From Bacillus sp. FJAT-27225 (lineage in GTDB: Bacteria; Bacillota; Bacilli; Bacillales; Cytobacillaceae), in assembly GCF_001685025.1 (NCBI RefSeq), contig NZ_MAYU01000025.1:124001-188000 (forward strand): a stretch of 64,000 nucleotides of DNA. The letters are read 5' to 3'. A program made the position numbers and the translations under genes. Under the pieces are notes generated by a model. That model was not told where the DNA came from, did no database searches, and worked only from the letters and a program-made list of their open reading frames with translations. Shown here in pieces: positions 33,288 to 41,333 of this stretch. The number at the start of each line of letters is the position of its first letter. Position 1 is the stretch's first letter.

Positions 33288-34718
33288 ATGCAAAAGGAAT
33301 TTGTAAAAAGTATTACCGCGATGGATGTCGACTTTGCACAATGGTATACCGATGTTGTCACAAAAGCCGACCTGATTGATTACTCATCGGTCAGGGGGTC
33401 GATGATCATCCGGCCTTATGGATACGCGTTGTGGGAGAATATCAAGAATGCGCTTGATGCTCGCATTAAGGCGACAGGGCATGAAAATGTCTATATGCCA
33501 TTGTTCATACCTGAGAGCTTGCTTCAAAAAGAAAAGGATCATGTCGAAGGTTTTGCACCAGAAGTAGCCTGGGTCACACACGGAGGATCAGAGGAACTTG
33601 CGGAGCGGCTTGTAGTCCGGCCGACCTCTGAAGTGCTTTTCTGTGAGCATTACAAGAACATCATTCACTCCTATCGTGACCTGCCTAAGCTTTATAATCA
33701 ATGGGCAAACGTAGTCAGGTGGGAAAAAACAACGCGCCCATTCCTGCGTACGCTTGAGTTTCTTTGGCAGGAAGGCCATACTGCCCATGAAACGGATGAG
33801 GATGCCCATGAAGAGACAAAGCGGATGCTCGATGTGTACGCGGATGTTCTTGAGAATATACTTGCCATCCCTGTGATTAAAGGGCAAAAAACGGAAAAGG
33901 AAAAGTTTGCGGGAGCCAAATTCACGTATACCGTTGAAAGTTTGATGCATGATGGAAAAGCTCTTCAATCGGCAACATCCCATCACCTTGGCAATGGTTT
34001 TGCCAAAGCGTTTGGAATTCAATTTTTGGATAGGGAAGGGAAGCTCCAGCATGTCCACCAGACATCATGGGGGTTCACCACCAGGGTAATTGGAGCGCTG
34101 ATTATGGTTCACGGAGATGACCGGGGACTGGTTATTCCGCCAAAGGCTGCTCCAACCCAGGTAATGATTGTCCCAATAGCACAGCACAAAGAAGGCGTTT
34201 TAGATTTCGCCTATGATTTAAAAGAAAAACTGTCAGATGATTTCAGGGTCGGCATCGATGCCAGTGATAAACAACCTGGCTGGAAATTTAATGAGTATGA
34301 AATGAAGGGTGTGCCTGTGCGGCTCGAGGCTGGGCCTAGAGATATAGAGAAGAACCAGGTTATTCTAGTTAGAAGAGACACTGGCGAAAAGCTTGTCACT
34401 CCGCTTGATGGACTTGAAGGAAAACTATCCTCTCTGCTCGAAGAGATTCAGAATAACTTATTCACCCGTGCAAAGGAGTTGCTGGAAAAGAAAACTTCCA
34501 CCGCAACAACACTGGATGAATTCAAGGCTAGCCTTGAAGCAAGTCCAGGTATGATTAAGGCAATGTGGTGCGGCAAACAGGAGTGTGAGGATAAAATCAA
34601 GGAAGAAACCGGCGCCACATCGCGTTGCATGCCTTTTGAGCAGGAAAAGGTTTCCGACAAATGTGTTTGCTGCGGGGAAAAAGCAGAACACATGATCATT
34701 TGGGCAAAAGCATATTAA
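33288..34718 (+). CDS. proS: Proline--tRNA ligase, archaeal/eukaryotic (ProS type 3) form
   Basis: A 476-residue class II synthetase that charges tRNA-Pro. This form is shorter than the usual bacterial ProS and lacks its editing insertion. The N-terminus has [26 protein letters not shown]. Motif 2 is [20 protein letters not shown]. The ending has a Cys-rich domain ([10 protein letters not shown], then [18 protein letters not shown]), the C-terminal zinc-binding-like module typical of this class. The ATG has AAAGGAGAGAG upstream. It is controlled by the T-box before it. Some Bacillaceae carry both ProS types; this one may be the inducible copy. Confidence 0.95.
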   Translation: MQKEFVKSITAMDVDFAQWYTDVVTKADLIDYSSVRGSMIIRPYGYALWENIKNALDARIKATGHENVYMPLFIPESLLQKEKDHVEGFAPEVAWVTHGGSEELAERLVVRPTSEVLFCEHYKNIIHSYRDLPKLYNQWANVVRWEKTTRPFLRTLEFLWQEGHTAHETDEDAHEETKRMLDVYADVLENILAIPVIKGQKTEKEKFAGAKFTYTVESLMHDGKALQSATSHHLGNGFAKAFGIQFLDREGKLQHVHQTSWGFTTRVIGALIMVHGDDRGLVIPPKAAPTQVMIVPIAQHKEGVLDFAYDLKEKLSDDFRVGIDASDKQPGWKFNEYEMKGVPVRLEAGPRDIEKNQVILVRRDTGEKLVTPLDGLEGKLSSLLEEIQNNLFTRAKELLEKKTSTATTLDEFKASLEASPGMIKAMWCGKQECEDKIKEETGATSRCMPFEQEKVSDKCVCCGEKAEHMIIWAKAY

Positions 34719-34726
34719 AGCTTAAA

Positions 34727-34764
34727 AAAATCCCGTACCTCGATAAAGAGAGGCTCGGGATTTT
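34727..34764. terminator. Bidirectional terminator after proS
   Basis: AAAATCCCG and CGGGATTTT, with an inner CCTC/GAGAGG, form a stem with A- and T-runs on both sides. It serves proS and the converging 58-residue gene. Confidence 0.8.
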
Positions 34765-34790
34765 GAAAGAATACTAAATCATGTCGTTTC

Positions 34791-34967
34791 CTATTGCCGA
34801 TCATCTGAGTTGTCATCACAGCAGCTTGGGTTTTCGGCGATAATTTTTTCGATTTTTTTTGTATCGCCTTTAGCATTAATAATGCTGACCAAGTCCGTCA
34901 TATTTTCAGCAATCTGCTCATCGTCAAGTCGTTCCTCGTCAAGTAATTGATGCTCGTTTTTAGTCAT
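34791..34967 (-). CDS. Small acidic protein with a Cys-Cys pair
   Basis: A 58-residue frame starting MTKNEHQLLDEERLDDEQIA. The ATG has AAGGGGTGA seven bases upstream and the gene ends before the proS terminator. It is highly acidic and helical in the first half. It ends with ENPSCCDDNSDDRQ, so a vicinal Cys pair could bind metal or be redox active. Codon use is like that of its neighbours. The stop is 20 bases downstream of the next minus-strand gene, so the two may be one operon (lipoprotein first). Family not recognised. Confidence 0.75.
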   Translation of the reverse strand: MTKNEHQLLDEERLDDEQIAENMTDLVSIINAKGDTKKIEKIIAENPSCCDDNSDDRQ

Positions 34968-34987
34968 TCTATCACCCCTTGATTTGC

Positions 34988-35188
34988 TTATTGTTCATAT
35001 TCTTCGCGATCAAGGTCTTCGGGATCAGTGTTAGGGCTGTCTTTTCCTGTATCGTTACTCGGACGGTCGCTTTGTTTTTTGCCATCTTCATCAACGACAG
35101 GAGGAGCCGGATCTTCGGCACCACCACAGCCTGCAATGCCAAAGGCAAGTAAGAACGCGGCAATGCCTGCTTTCGTAAACTTAAGCAT
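34988..35188 (-). CDS. Small acidic lipoprotein
   Basis: 66 residues. It has a signal peptide with lipobox GIAGC (Cys near residue 21), then an acidic, Pro/Asp-rich mature part (EDPAPPVVDEDGKK and NTDPEDLDREEYEQ). It should be a membrane-attached surface peptide without a fold. GGAGGTTACCC precedes the ATG. It is probably cotranscribed with the 58-residue gene 20 bases downstream. Confidence 0.8.
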   Translation of the reverse strand: MLKFTKAGIAAFLLAFGIAGCGGAEDPAPPVVDEDGKKQSDRPSNDTGKDSPNTDPEDLDREEYEQ

Positions 35189-35285
35189 GGGTAACCTCCA
35201 TTCTTGCTGGTCTACTATTTATATACCCAAAAATTAGGATATTTAACGGTGTAAAAGAAAGCCTGTTCACAGAAAGGGGATCACA

Positions 35286-35861
35286 ATGAATTTTTTATGG
35301 GATTTTGATGGAACCATTTTTGATACATATCCTTCTTATACAAAATTATTCAGGGAAGTCACTGGGAATCGAATACCGGAAGAAGAAGTGCGATCACAGC
35401 TCAAAGTTTCCTTTGGACATGCTTTTTCCTATTTTAAGTTGACCGAAGAAGAGAGCGCGCGGATGAGAAGAGAAGTCAGGCTGATTGGAGTGGATGCATT
35501 CAAGCTTTTTCCGGGAATAGAAGAAGTTTTGAAGATGGCTGATACAAACGTCATTATGACTCATAAAGAGAAGGAAGATGTGCAAAAAGTTCTTGAACAT
35601 CATGGACTCTATCATTATTTTACTGAAATTGTCGGGCAGGAAGACGGATTCCCGCGAAAACCCGACCCTCAAGCCTACCGGTATCTTCACGACAAGTACC
35701 GGATAGACCTCGCGATTGGGGACAGGGCACTCGATTTGGAGCCTGCCAGGATTCTCGGCATACGAACACTTTCTTTTCAAAACAGAAATTCAGATGCGGA
35801 TTACTATCTTGACGATTATAGGGATTTTGAAAAGAAAGTCTGGCCACTGTTGGAAAAGTGA
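35286..35861 (+). CDS. HAD family phosphatase (phosphoglycolate phosphatase-like)
   Basis: 191 residues, HAD subfamily IA. Motif I is WDFDGTIFDTYPSY (nucleophile Asp 6 and acid Asp 8), motif II TNVIMTHKEK (Thr/Ser), motif III with GFPRKPDPQAY (Lys) and motif IV AIGDRALDLEPA (GDR-x-LD). The cap is the small helical type. AAAGGGGATCACA precedes the ATG. Substrate not predictable; many Bacillus members hydrolyse small sugar phosphates. Confidence 0.9.
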   Translation: MNFLWDFDGTIFDTYPSYTKLFREVTGNRIPEEEVRSQLKVSFGHAFSYFKLTEEESARMRREVRLIGVDAFKLFPGIEEVLKMADTNVIMTHKEKEDVQKVLEHHGLYHYFTEIVGQEDGFPRKPDPQAYRYLHDKYRIDLAIGDRALDLEPARILGIRTLSFQNRNSDADYYLDDYRDFEKKVWPLLEK

Positions 35862-35912
35862 TTGAAGATGCTTAATTAAGGTGATGGAGAGGGGGGAGCA
35901 TGTGCAAGTTGA

Positions 35913-36024
35913 TTTTCACTAGTAATAAAGTGTCAGACGGTTAAGTTATTTATGGTACTACTCGGAGTATTACTAGATTTCGAAGTGGATTGCCTAGTGA
36001 ATCTCTGAGTAGTGCTAGTGAAAA
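35913..36024. repeat. Imperfect long palindrome
   Basis: TTTTCACTAG (35913-35922) is the exact inverse of CTAGTGAAAA (36015-36024). Inside, ACTACTCGGAG (35957-35967) pairs with CTCTGAGTAGT (36003-36013) with one mismatch. The rest of the 112 bases is AT-rich and non-coding. It may be a folded RNA or the remnant of a small mobile element. Confidence 0.6.
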
Positions 36025-36121
36025 ATAATTAGTATCCCAAGCGGACTAATAGTAAAGTGTTCGGTCTCATTATTTTAACCCAAAACCAAACTCGCCAGTT
36101 CGTCCGGCAAAACCGATGCCA

Positions 36122-36158
36122 GAAAAAAAGACAGCCAAATTTCAGGCTGTCTTTTTGC
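36122..36158 (-). terminator. Terminator of the radical SAM gene
   Basis: On the minus strand GACAGCCTGAAATTTGGCTGTC is followed by TTTTTTT. Confidence 0.85.
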
Positions 36159-36165
36159 GTTTGAA

Positions 36166-37392
36166 TTAAACCGTAACTGCATCTTTTCCGCGCATTGCCT
36201 TTGGAATATAGACGCAATATGGTTCGCTCTCCATATAGTCTCCGGTGACTGCATAGGTTCTCGAACGGGAGCCGCCGCAAACCTTATTAAATTCACATAC
36301 ACCGCATTTACCTTTATATTTATCAGGCTGGCGGAGGTTTTTTAAAACTTCTGATTCCCGATAGATGGTTGCCAAAGGCTGTTCGCGGACGTTTCCGACT
36401 ACGATTGGAAGAAGGCCGCTTGGCAAAACATCTCCGATATGGTCGACGAAAATGAAGCCATTGCCATCATTTACGCCTTGTGGGGCACGCTTCAACCCAT
36501 CAATGATGCCTTCCTGGTCCATCGTCATTGTATCCTCATACCGAATCTCCCCACGGTCAATTAAATGGTCACGGGCTTTCTCCTGGAGGACAACCCTGCG
36601 ATAATGCTGGGCAGCCGTTGTCTTAATGTCGTAAGGAGCTGTTTTGCTTAGTTTATATAGCCAACGGAATACCTTTTCATGTTCGGCAGGAGTGATGCAC
36701 TTGTCTTCCTGGCCGCGTCCTGTTGGCACAAGCAGGAAGATGTACCACATTACTGCACCGAGTTCAGCAACAAGCTTAGACATTTCTTCAAGATGGTCAT
36801 AATTATAGCGTGAAATAACGGTGTTGATCTGAAGCGGCATTTCAAGCTCGTTTAAGTATTTGATTTTTTCAATTGTCATGTCGAATGAACCTGGAACACC
36901 TCGGAATGCATCATGTATTTCAGCATTTGGAGCATCGAGGCTGAAGCCCCAGCGGGATAAACCGACATCCTTTGCCTGCTTCATTTTTTCCTTTGTCACA
37001 TTTTCGGTAGCACTTGGCACCATTGATACACGCATGCCCTTTTTGACTGCGTAATCCGCAAGCTCCATCAAATCCTCGCGCATCATACAATCTCCGCCGC
37101 TAAAAACAAGCATCGGGTTGCCCATATCATAGATTTGGTCGATTAAGTCAATGCCCTCCTCGGGATTTAGTTCACGGGGATCCTTGGTTAGCTGGGCATC
37201 GGCGCGGCAATGTACGCATTTCAGCTGGCAAGCCCTTGTTACTTCCCAGATTACAATAAACGGATTTTCATTATAGTCCATTTTGGGTCCAAGTCCCATA
37301 TTGCCGTGCGGATGGCCGCCTGGATGCCCGCCTGGGTGTCCGTTTCTGTGTGGATGTCCCATTCCTTGCATTTTCATCACCATGCTTCTCAT
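36166..37392 (-). CDS. Radical SAM/SPASM protein with a His/Gly-rich N-terminus
   Basis: 408 residues. The radical SAM cluster motif is C55-x3-C59-x2-C62 in RACQLKCVHC, with FSGGDCMM after it. A SPASM-type Cys set is near the C-terminus (CGVCEFNKVCGGSR and SEPYC), so extra Fe-S clusters are likely. Overall it resembles the AhbD/NirJ-like group found in Bacillus. Residues 11-30 form an unusual tail of HP, GHP and GHPHG repeats, probably for metal binding. The start could be Met 1 or Met 6. No peptide or haem partner gene is adjacent. Confidence 0.88.
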   Translation of the reverse strand: MRSMVMKMQGMGHPHRNGHPGGHPGGHPHGNMGLGPKMDYNENPFIVIWEVTRACQLKCVHCRADAQLTKDPRELNPEEGIDLIDQIYDMGNPMLVFSGGDCMMREDLMELADYAVKKGMRVSMVPSATENVTKEKMKQAKDVGLSRWGFSLDAPNAEIHDAFRGVPGSFDMTIEKIKYLNELEMPLQINTVISRYNYDHLEEMSKLVAELGAVMWYIFLLVPTGRGQEDKCITPAEHEKVFRWLYKLSKTAPYDIKTTAAQHYRRVVLQEKARDHLIDRGEIRYEDTMTMDQEGIIDGLKRAPQGVNDGNGFIFVDHIGDVLPSGLLPIVVGNVREQPLATIYRESEVLKNLRQPDKYKGKCGVCEFNKVCGGSRSRTYAVTGDYMESEPYCVYIPKAMRGKDAVTV

Positions 37393-37542
37393 ATATTTTT
37401 GTCATGCGTCTGTGTTTCTAGGAAAGCAACATAAACATGATGTTCTATAGGTTAATTATAGGTTTGAGCAAGGTGGAAAAATGGGTCCGATTGTTACGAT
37501 ATTTCTACATTCCTGTGCCAAAAAAGAAAACTATCTTACTAT

Positions 37543-37559
37543 ATTACAATTCTATTACA
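37543..37559 (-). promoter_or_regulatory. WalR (YycF) box upstream of the autolysin gene
   Basis: The plus strand reads ATTACAATTCTATTACA; on the minus strand it is TGTAAT-N5-TGTAAT, a perfect match to the WalR consensus TGT(A/T)A(A/T/C)-N5-TGT(A/T)A(A/T/C). It lies about 200 bases upstream of the autolysin start, in inverted orientation to the gene. In Bacillus subtilis WalRK controls LytE, CwlO and YocH. Confidence 0.7.
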
Positions 37560-37757
37560 TTAAGATTTCATGAGAAAAAGAAAAAGAAGGTAAAAAGGTA
37601 GTATTGATGGGGATTTGGGCAAATATTACCATGTAAAATTAGAGGATTTATTTTCCGTAGGTGGAGGTTTATTCCTGTATGACCATAATTTAGAGGTGTT
37701 TTTCCTGTTTAAAAATACATTAAGATGGAAATGCAAACAAATTTAGGAGATGACACC

Positions 37758-38765
37758 ATGAAAAAACAAATCGCAACTTCAGCCATGGCAGCCGGAATTA
37801 TGTTTGGATCATTTAGTGGACAAGCTAGTGCTTCTGAAATATATAATGTTAAATCTGGCGATAGCCTTTGGAGAATATCGCAAAATTACAATCTGACAAT
37901 CTCGCAGCTGAAACAATGGAATAACCTTTCAGGCGACACAATCTATGTTAATCAGGCTTTAAAAGTGTCCGCACCTGAAGCGGCTGCAACAACAACTGTA
38001 AAAACAACAAATGCAACACATACAGTTAAATCCGGTGATACCCTTTGGGGGCTTGCAAGAAATTATGATACAACTGTCAGCCAATTAAAATCATGGAATG
38101 GATTAACATCTGACATAATCCATATCGGACAAGTCCTTAATGTTGGAAGCACATCAACCGTTGTTGCGTCTACACCAGCTGTTTCGAGTTCAAATGTTTC
38201 CACCTACACAGTTAAATCCGGTGATACTTTGTCCCATATTGCTTTAGACTTCAAGACAACTGTTTCGTCACTTAAGTCACTTAACGGCCTTACAAGCGAC
38301 ATCATTTATGTTGGACAAGTATTGAAAGTATCGGGAACTGCAACAGCAACACAAGTCAAATCAGCAACAACCACAGCTACAACAACATCAACAACAGCAT
38401 CAACCACATCAACGGTCGATGCGCTTATAACTGAAGCGAAAAAACATCTCGGAGCTCCTTATTTATGGGCAGGGAATACACCAGCAGGTTTTGACTGCAG
38501 CGGATACCTTAAATATGTTTTTGGAAAAGTTGGCGTAACAATCCCACGTACAGTAGCTACAATCTGGGATGCGACTAAACCAGTTTCTTCGGTAAAACCG
38601 GGTGATATCGTATTTTACACTACCTACAAAGCTGGACCTTCACATGCAGGTATTTATATTGGAGATAATAAATTTATCCATGCGTCGTCATCAGGTGTTA
38701 TGATTACAGATATGTCTAACTCATACTGGAAGCCTCGCTACTTGGGTGCCAGAACAGCTTTTTAA
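37758..38765 (+). CDS. Peptidoglycan endopeptidase with three LysM and one NlpC/P60 domain (LytE-like)
   Basis: 335 residues. AGGAGATGA precedes the ATG at 37758. Signal peptide 1-26 (cleaved after ASA), LysM domains at about 28-71, 87-130 and 149-192, a Thr/Ser-rich linker (about 195-220), then NlpC/P60. The catalytic residues are C247 (FDCSGY), H296 (SHAGIY) and probably H308 (FIHASS). It cleaves the D-Glu-meso-diaminopimelate bond in the stem peptide during growth. The layout is that of LytE/CwlS. A consensus WalR box lies upstream, which suits an autolysin under the cell-wall regulator. Confidence 0.95.
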   Translation: MKKQIATSAMAAGIMFGSFSGQASASEIYNVKSGDSLWRISQNYNLTISQLKQWNNLSGDTIYVNQALKVSAPEAAATTTVKTTNATHTVKSGDTLWGLARNYDTTVSQLKSWNGLTSDIIHIGQVLNVGSTSTVVASTPAVSSSNVSTYTVKSGDTLSHIALDFKTTVSSLKSLNGLTSDIIYVGQVLKVSGTATATQVKSATTTATTTSTTASTTSTVDALITEAKKHLGAPYLWAGNTPAGFDCSGYLKYVFGKVGVTIPRTVATIWDATKPVSSVKPGDIVFYTTYKAGPSHAGIYIGDNKFIHASSSGVMITDMSNSYWKPRYLGARTAF

Positions 38766-38837
38766 TAGAATAGAACATAGCTTATTGCTATAACCGTACC
38801 CAATCTTTGGTGGCGGAAAACCTAGTAAGCCTAAAAA

Positions 38838-38866
38838 ACACCGGTAAATTTCACCGGTGTTTTTTA
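38838..38866 (+). terminator. Terminator after the autolysin gene
   Basis: ACACCGGT and ACCGGTGT with TTTTTT after the stem. Confidence 0.88.
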
Positions 38867-38936
38867 CTGTGAAAAATATGAATTTTTCACAACTTTATTT
38901 TTTTCGTTAAACTCCAGTGACTATTGCCCATAAAAT

Positions 38937-38970
38937 CACATGGACAGACGCCCTTTGTCTGTCACGTGGT
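38937..38970 (-). terminator. Terminator-like hairpin after the DUF3243 gene
   Basis: On the minus strand CACGTGACAGAC...GTCTGTCCATGTG is an almost perfect 12-bp stem, followed by ATTTTATG. Confidence 0.65.
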
Positions 38971-38984
38971 GTTCTGTGCTCTTC

Positions 38985-39320
38985 TTAACTATCCGCCCAT
39001 TTGACAAGCATATGGGCGAGCATATGCCGTTCTTCATCATTGCCGACTTGCCAAAGATTCATAAGCAGAGCTTCTTCACGGTTTTGAGGCTGTGCATGGT
39101 CGGACAGGTAATTGGCAACTTTTTGTGCACCAACAGCGAGCTCCTCTTCATTCAAGCCAAGCCGTTTACCGAGCTCTACCCGTTTGCCAAGGTAGCGTTT
39201 GAACTCTTCAAAATCATGAAGCTTCTCATTCATTTGATCCTGGTCGATGCGGTCAACCACTTCGTCTACTCTCGATGCGTCAAAATCTCCATCTTTATGC
39301 ATTGCATGTTCCTTTTCCAT
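38985..39320 (-). CDS. DUF3243 family protein (YmfJ-like)
   Basis: 111 residues. The DUF3243 core (FEEFKRYLGKRVELGKRLGL, EELAVGAQKVANYLSDH and EEALLMNLWQVGNDEERHML) is intact. A helical, charged cytoplasmic protein found across Bacillus; its role is unknown. GGGAGGG precedes the ATG. The N-terminus carries an extra hydrophilic stretch MEKEHAMHKDGDFDASR. Confidence 0.88.
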   Translation of the reverse strand: MEKEHAMHKDGDFDASRVDEVVDRIDQDQMNEKLHDFEEFKRYLGKRVELGKRLGLNEEELAVGAQKVANYLSDHAQPQNREEALLMNLWQVGNDEERHMLAHMLVKWADS

Positions 39321-39384
39321 ATAGAACCCTCCCTGTGTGAGTGTCCCTTTACCTTTATCCAGAAAAAAACAGCATCAAACATGG

Positions 39385-39714
39385 CTAGAAGGGTTGTATA
39401 GGCAGGTTAGTGGCAGCACTATCAAGAAAGATTACCTGATTGAAAAAACTTTTTAGGAGCAGCCAGCGAGCAGGATAGGTTTTGATAAAATCCTTAGCAC
39501 ATTCCTCTGAATATACAATGAGAAAAGGGACTTGTTTTGAATGTTTTTTAAGGTCGAAAAGAAGAGCATGGAAATTTGTATAATACGTATATAACTGCCA
39601 AGGGTTCAGTATTGCAGGTATAAGGCCAAGTTCCTCACGTAATGCGCATACGGCCATGCTCTGTTCTTCTGTTGGTATCAAACATCTTTCGTTAACAAAC
39701 AATATCGCTTCCAT
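39385..39714 (-). CDS. Hypothetical protein
   Basis: 109 residues from the ATG at 39714, with AGGTGG five bases upstream; a longer frame starts 11 codons earlier without a ribosome site. It begins MEAILFVNERCLIPTEEQS and has a Trp/Tyr-rich centre (NPWQLYTYYTNFHALLFDLK) and a hydrophobic C-terminal half. No motif or family recognised. Confidence 0.7.
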   Translation of the reverse strand: MEAILFVNERCLIPTEEQSMAVCALREELGLIPAILNPWQLYTYYTNFHALLFDLKKHSKQVPFLIVYSEECAKDFIKTYPARWLLLKSFFNQVIFLDSAATNLPIQPF

Positions 39715-39845
39715 AGTTCCACCTGATCTTATAATTAGTAATACCATAATTGACGGAAAATTATAAAAATATACACCTTTAAATTTTCCTTCATAACGCT
39801 TTCATGGTATTGTCAAAGTAGAATTTAGATAGGAGAAATTAATCC

Positions 39846-40673
39846 ATGGAACTTACTCAGCTCAAATTACACTTAAGCGGAAAAATCGAAGAGAGTATAA
39901 ATCTGCTCACCGAAACTTTAATGAGGGAAATGTCTCGATTTTATGCCTACGATTTCGCAAGTGAGGAAATACGGGAGCGTACTAATTCATATTTTCAAGA
40001 ATTAGTCAGAATGGTATTGGAAGGGCTGAAGGAAGAGGATGTAAAGGAACATGCATTCAAATGGGGAGAAAAAATCGGACATTATTCAGTTGAAAACAAT
40101 GGGGATTTGGGCAATACAATTAGAGGTGTAACAGTTTATAAAAATGTCATTTGGTCATTTATTTTTGAAGAAGGCAAAAAAATAAACGCTCAAGCCGACG
40201 ATATCCTACATGTAATTAACGAGATAGACCATATTTTTAATATGATGGTTCATGGTTTCAGTACCGCCTTTACGAAAAATGCGGAGCAGCTCTTAAAGGA
40301 ATCCCGGGAATTATACCTGAAAATTTCTGTACCCATTGTGCCGATTTCAAGTAAATTGGCAGTTTTGCCATTGATTGGCGACATCAACGAAATGAGATCG
40401 GAAACCCTTATCGCCGACACGCTGTATACCTGTGTCAGGAAAAGAATTGAAACTTTGGTGATTGATTTATCAGGAGTCGTCGAAGTAGACTTGATTGGAA
40501 TTGAAGTGCTTTTCAAATTGCTTAAATCGCTGAATCTGTTAGGAGTAAAACCTGTTATTACAGGGATGAGCGGGGAAATCAGCAAAACCTTTGTTAATCT
40601 AGGTATAATGCTTGAAGACATAGCAATATACAGTAATTTGGAACAGGCTTTGAAAGAGTTGAAATTTTTCTAA
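39846..40673 (+). CDS. RsbR-like protein with STAS domain lacking the phospho-threonines
   Basis: 275 residues. An N-terminal helical domain (about 1-155) resembles the RsbRD-type globin-like half of stressosome proteins. The STAS domain (about 160-270) has LPLIGDINEMRSE and VIDLSGVVEVDLIGIEVL. In RsbR the counterpart of the first block contains Thr residues (GTIDT-like), and the second has a Thr after VD. Here they are D179, E182 and L216. Kinase control by RsbT should thus be lost at both places, with acidic residues mimicking phosphate at the first. GGAGAAATTAATCC precedes the ATG. A terminator follows at 40675. It likely acts in the stressosome or as a free regulator. Confidence 0.85.
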   Translation: MELTQLKLHLSGKIEESINLLTETLMREMSRFYAYDFASEEIRERTNSYFQELVRMVLEGLKEEDVKEHAFKWGEKIGHYSVENNGDLGNTIRGVTVYKNVIWSFIFEEGKKINAQADDILHVINEIDHIFNMMVHGFSTAFTKNAEQLLKESRELYLKISVPIVPISSKLAVLPLIGDINEMRSETLIADTLYTCVRKRIETLVIDLSGVVEVDLIGIEVLFKLLKSLNLLGVKPVITGMSGEISKTFVNLGIMLEDIAIYSNLEQALKELKFF

Positions 40674-40674
40674 A

Positions 40675-40712
40675 AAGGGCTTCACCCATTTTGAAGGGGA
40701 GCCCTTTGTTTT
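40675..40712 (+). terminator. Terminator after the STAS gene
   Basis: AGGGCTTCACCC and GGGGAGCCCT pair around a short loop; TTTGTTTT follows. Confidence 0.75.
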
Positions 40713-40846
40713 GCTCCACAAAGGCTGGAAAATGTAACTCTATAAGTGAAGATTATGGAATGAACGAGGCTTGCTTTCTGAAGTTCAATTGGTTTATAGC
40801 TCCTTTCCAGAGGCAATAATGGGCATAAAAAGGAAGGGAGAAAAGT

Positions 40847-41281
40847 ATGAAATCATTTTGGGGTCCGTTTCTATTCGGGATTGGCATGATCGGAATGCTT
40901 GATGGAATTATTCTTCACCAGCTTTTGCAATGGCACAGTATTTATATGCATACGAACCGGGAAGGGCAGATTTTCAGCGATGGTGTTTTCCATCTGTTCG
41001 TAACCATTGTTATTTTTATTGCCGGACTTTTAATGTGGCAGGATCTTTCAGGAGGAAGAAAGGGCAGCGGCTATACGTTTTGGGGCAGCTTTCTGCTAGG
41101 TGCTGGTTCTTTTAACCTTGCTGAAGGAATCATCAATCATCATATATTGCAAATCCACCATGTTCGCCCATTCAGCCCTTATTCCTTTACGTATGATTTA
41201 TCCTTTGACGGACTAGCGATTTTAATGCTGGCAATTGGCTGGTTTATTTTTAAAAAAGGAAAACGGTTTGCTAGTCTCTGA
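40847..41281 (+). CDS. DUF2243 family membrane protein
   Basis: 144 residues, four membrane helices (about 5-22, 44-62, 76-95 and 118-136). The family pattern MLDGIILHQLLQWHSIY and FNLAEGIINHHILQIHHVRP, with several membrane-embedded His, fits DUF2243. His-rich helices suggest metal or haem binding, but no function is known. AAGGGAGAAAAGT precedes the ATG. Confidence 0.85.
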   Translation: MKSFWGPFLFGIGMIGMLDGIILHQLLQWHSIYMHTNREGQIFSDGVFHLFVTIVIFIAGLLMWQDLSGGRKGSGYTFWGSFLLGAGSFNLAEGIINHHILQIHHVRPFSPYSFTYDLSFDGLAILMLAIGWFIFKKGKRFASL

Positions 41282-41333
41282 AAGCAGTACCTTTATAAAG
41301 AATCAAATTAGATGGGATGAGGGGGAGATTTCA

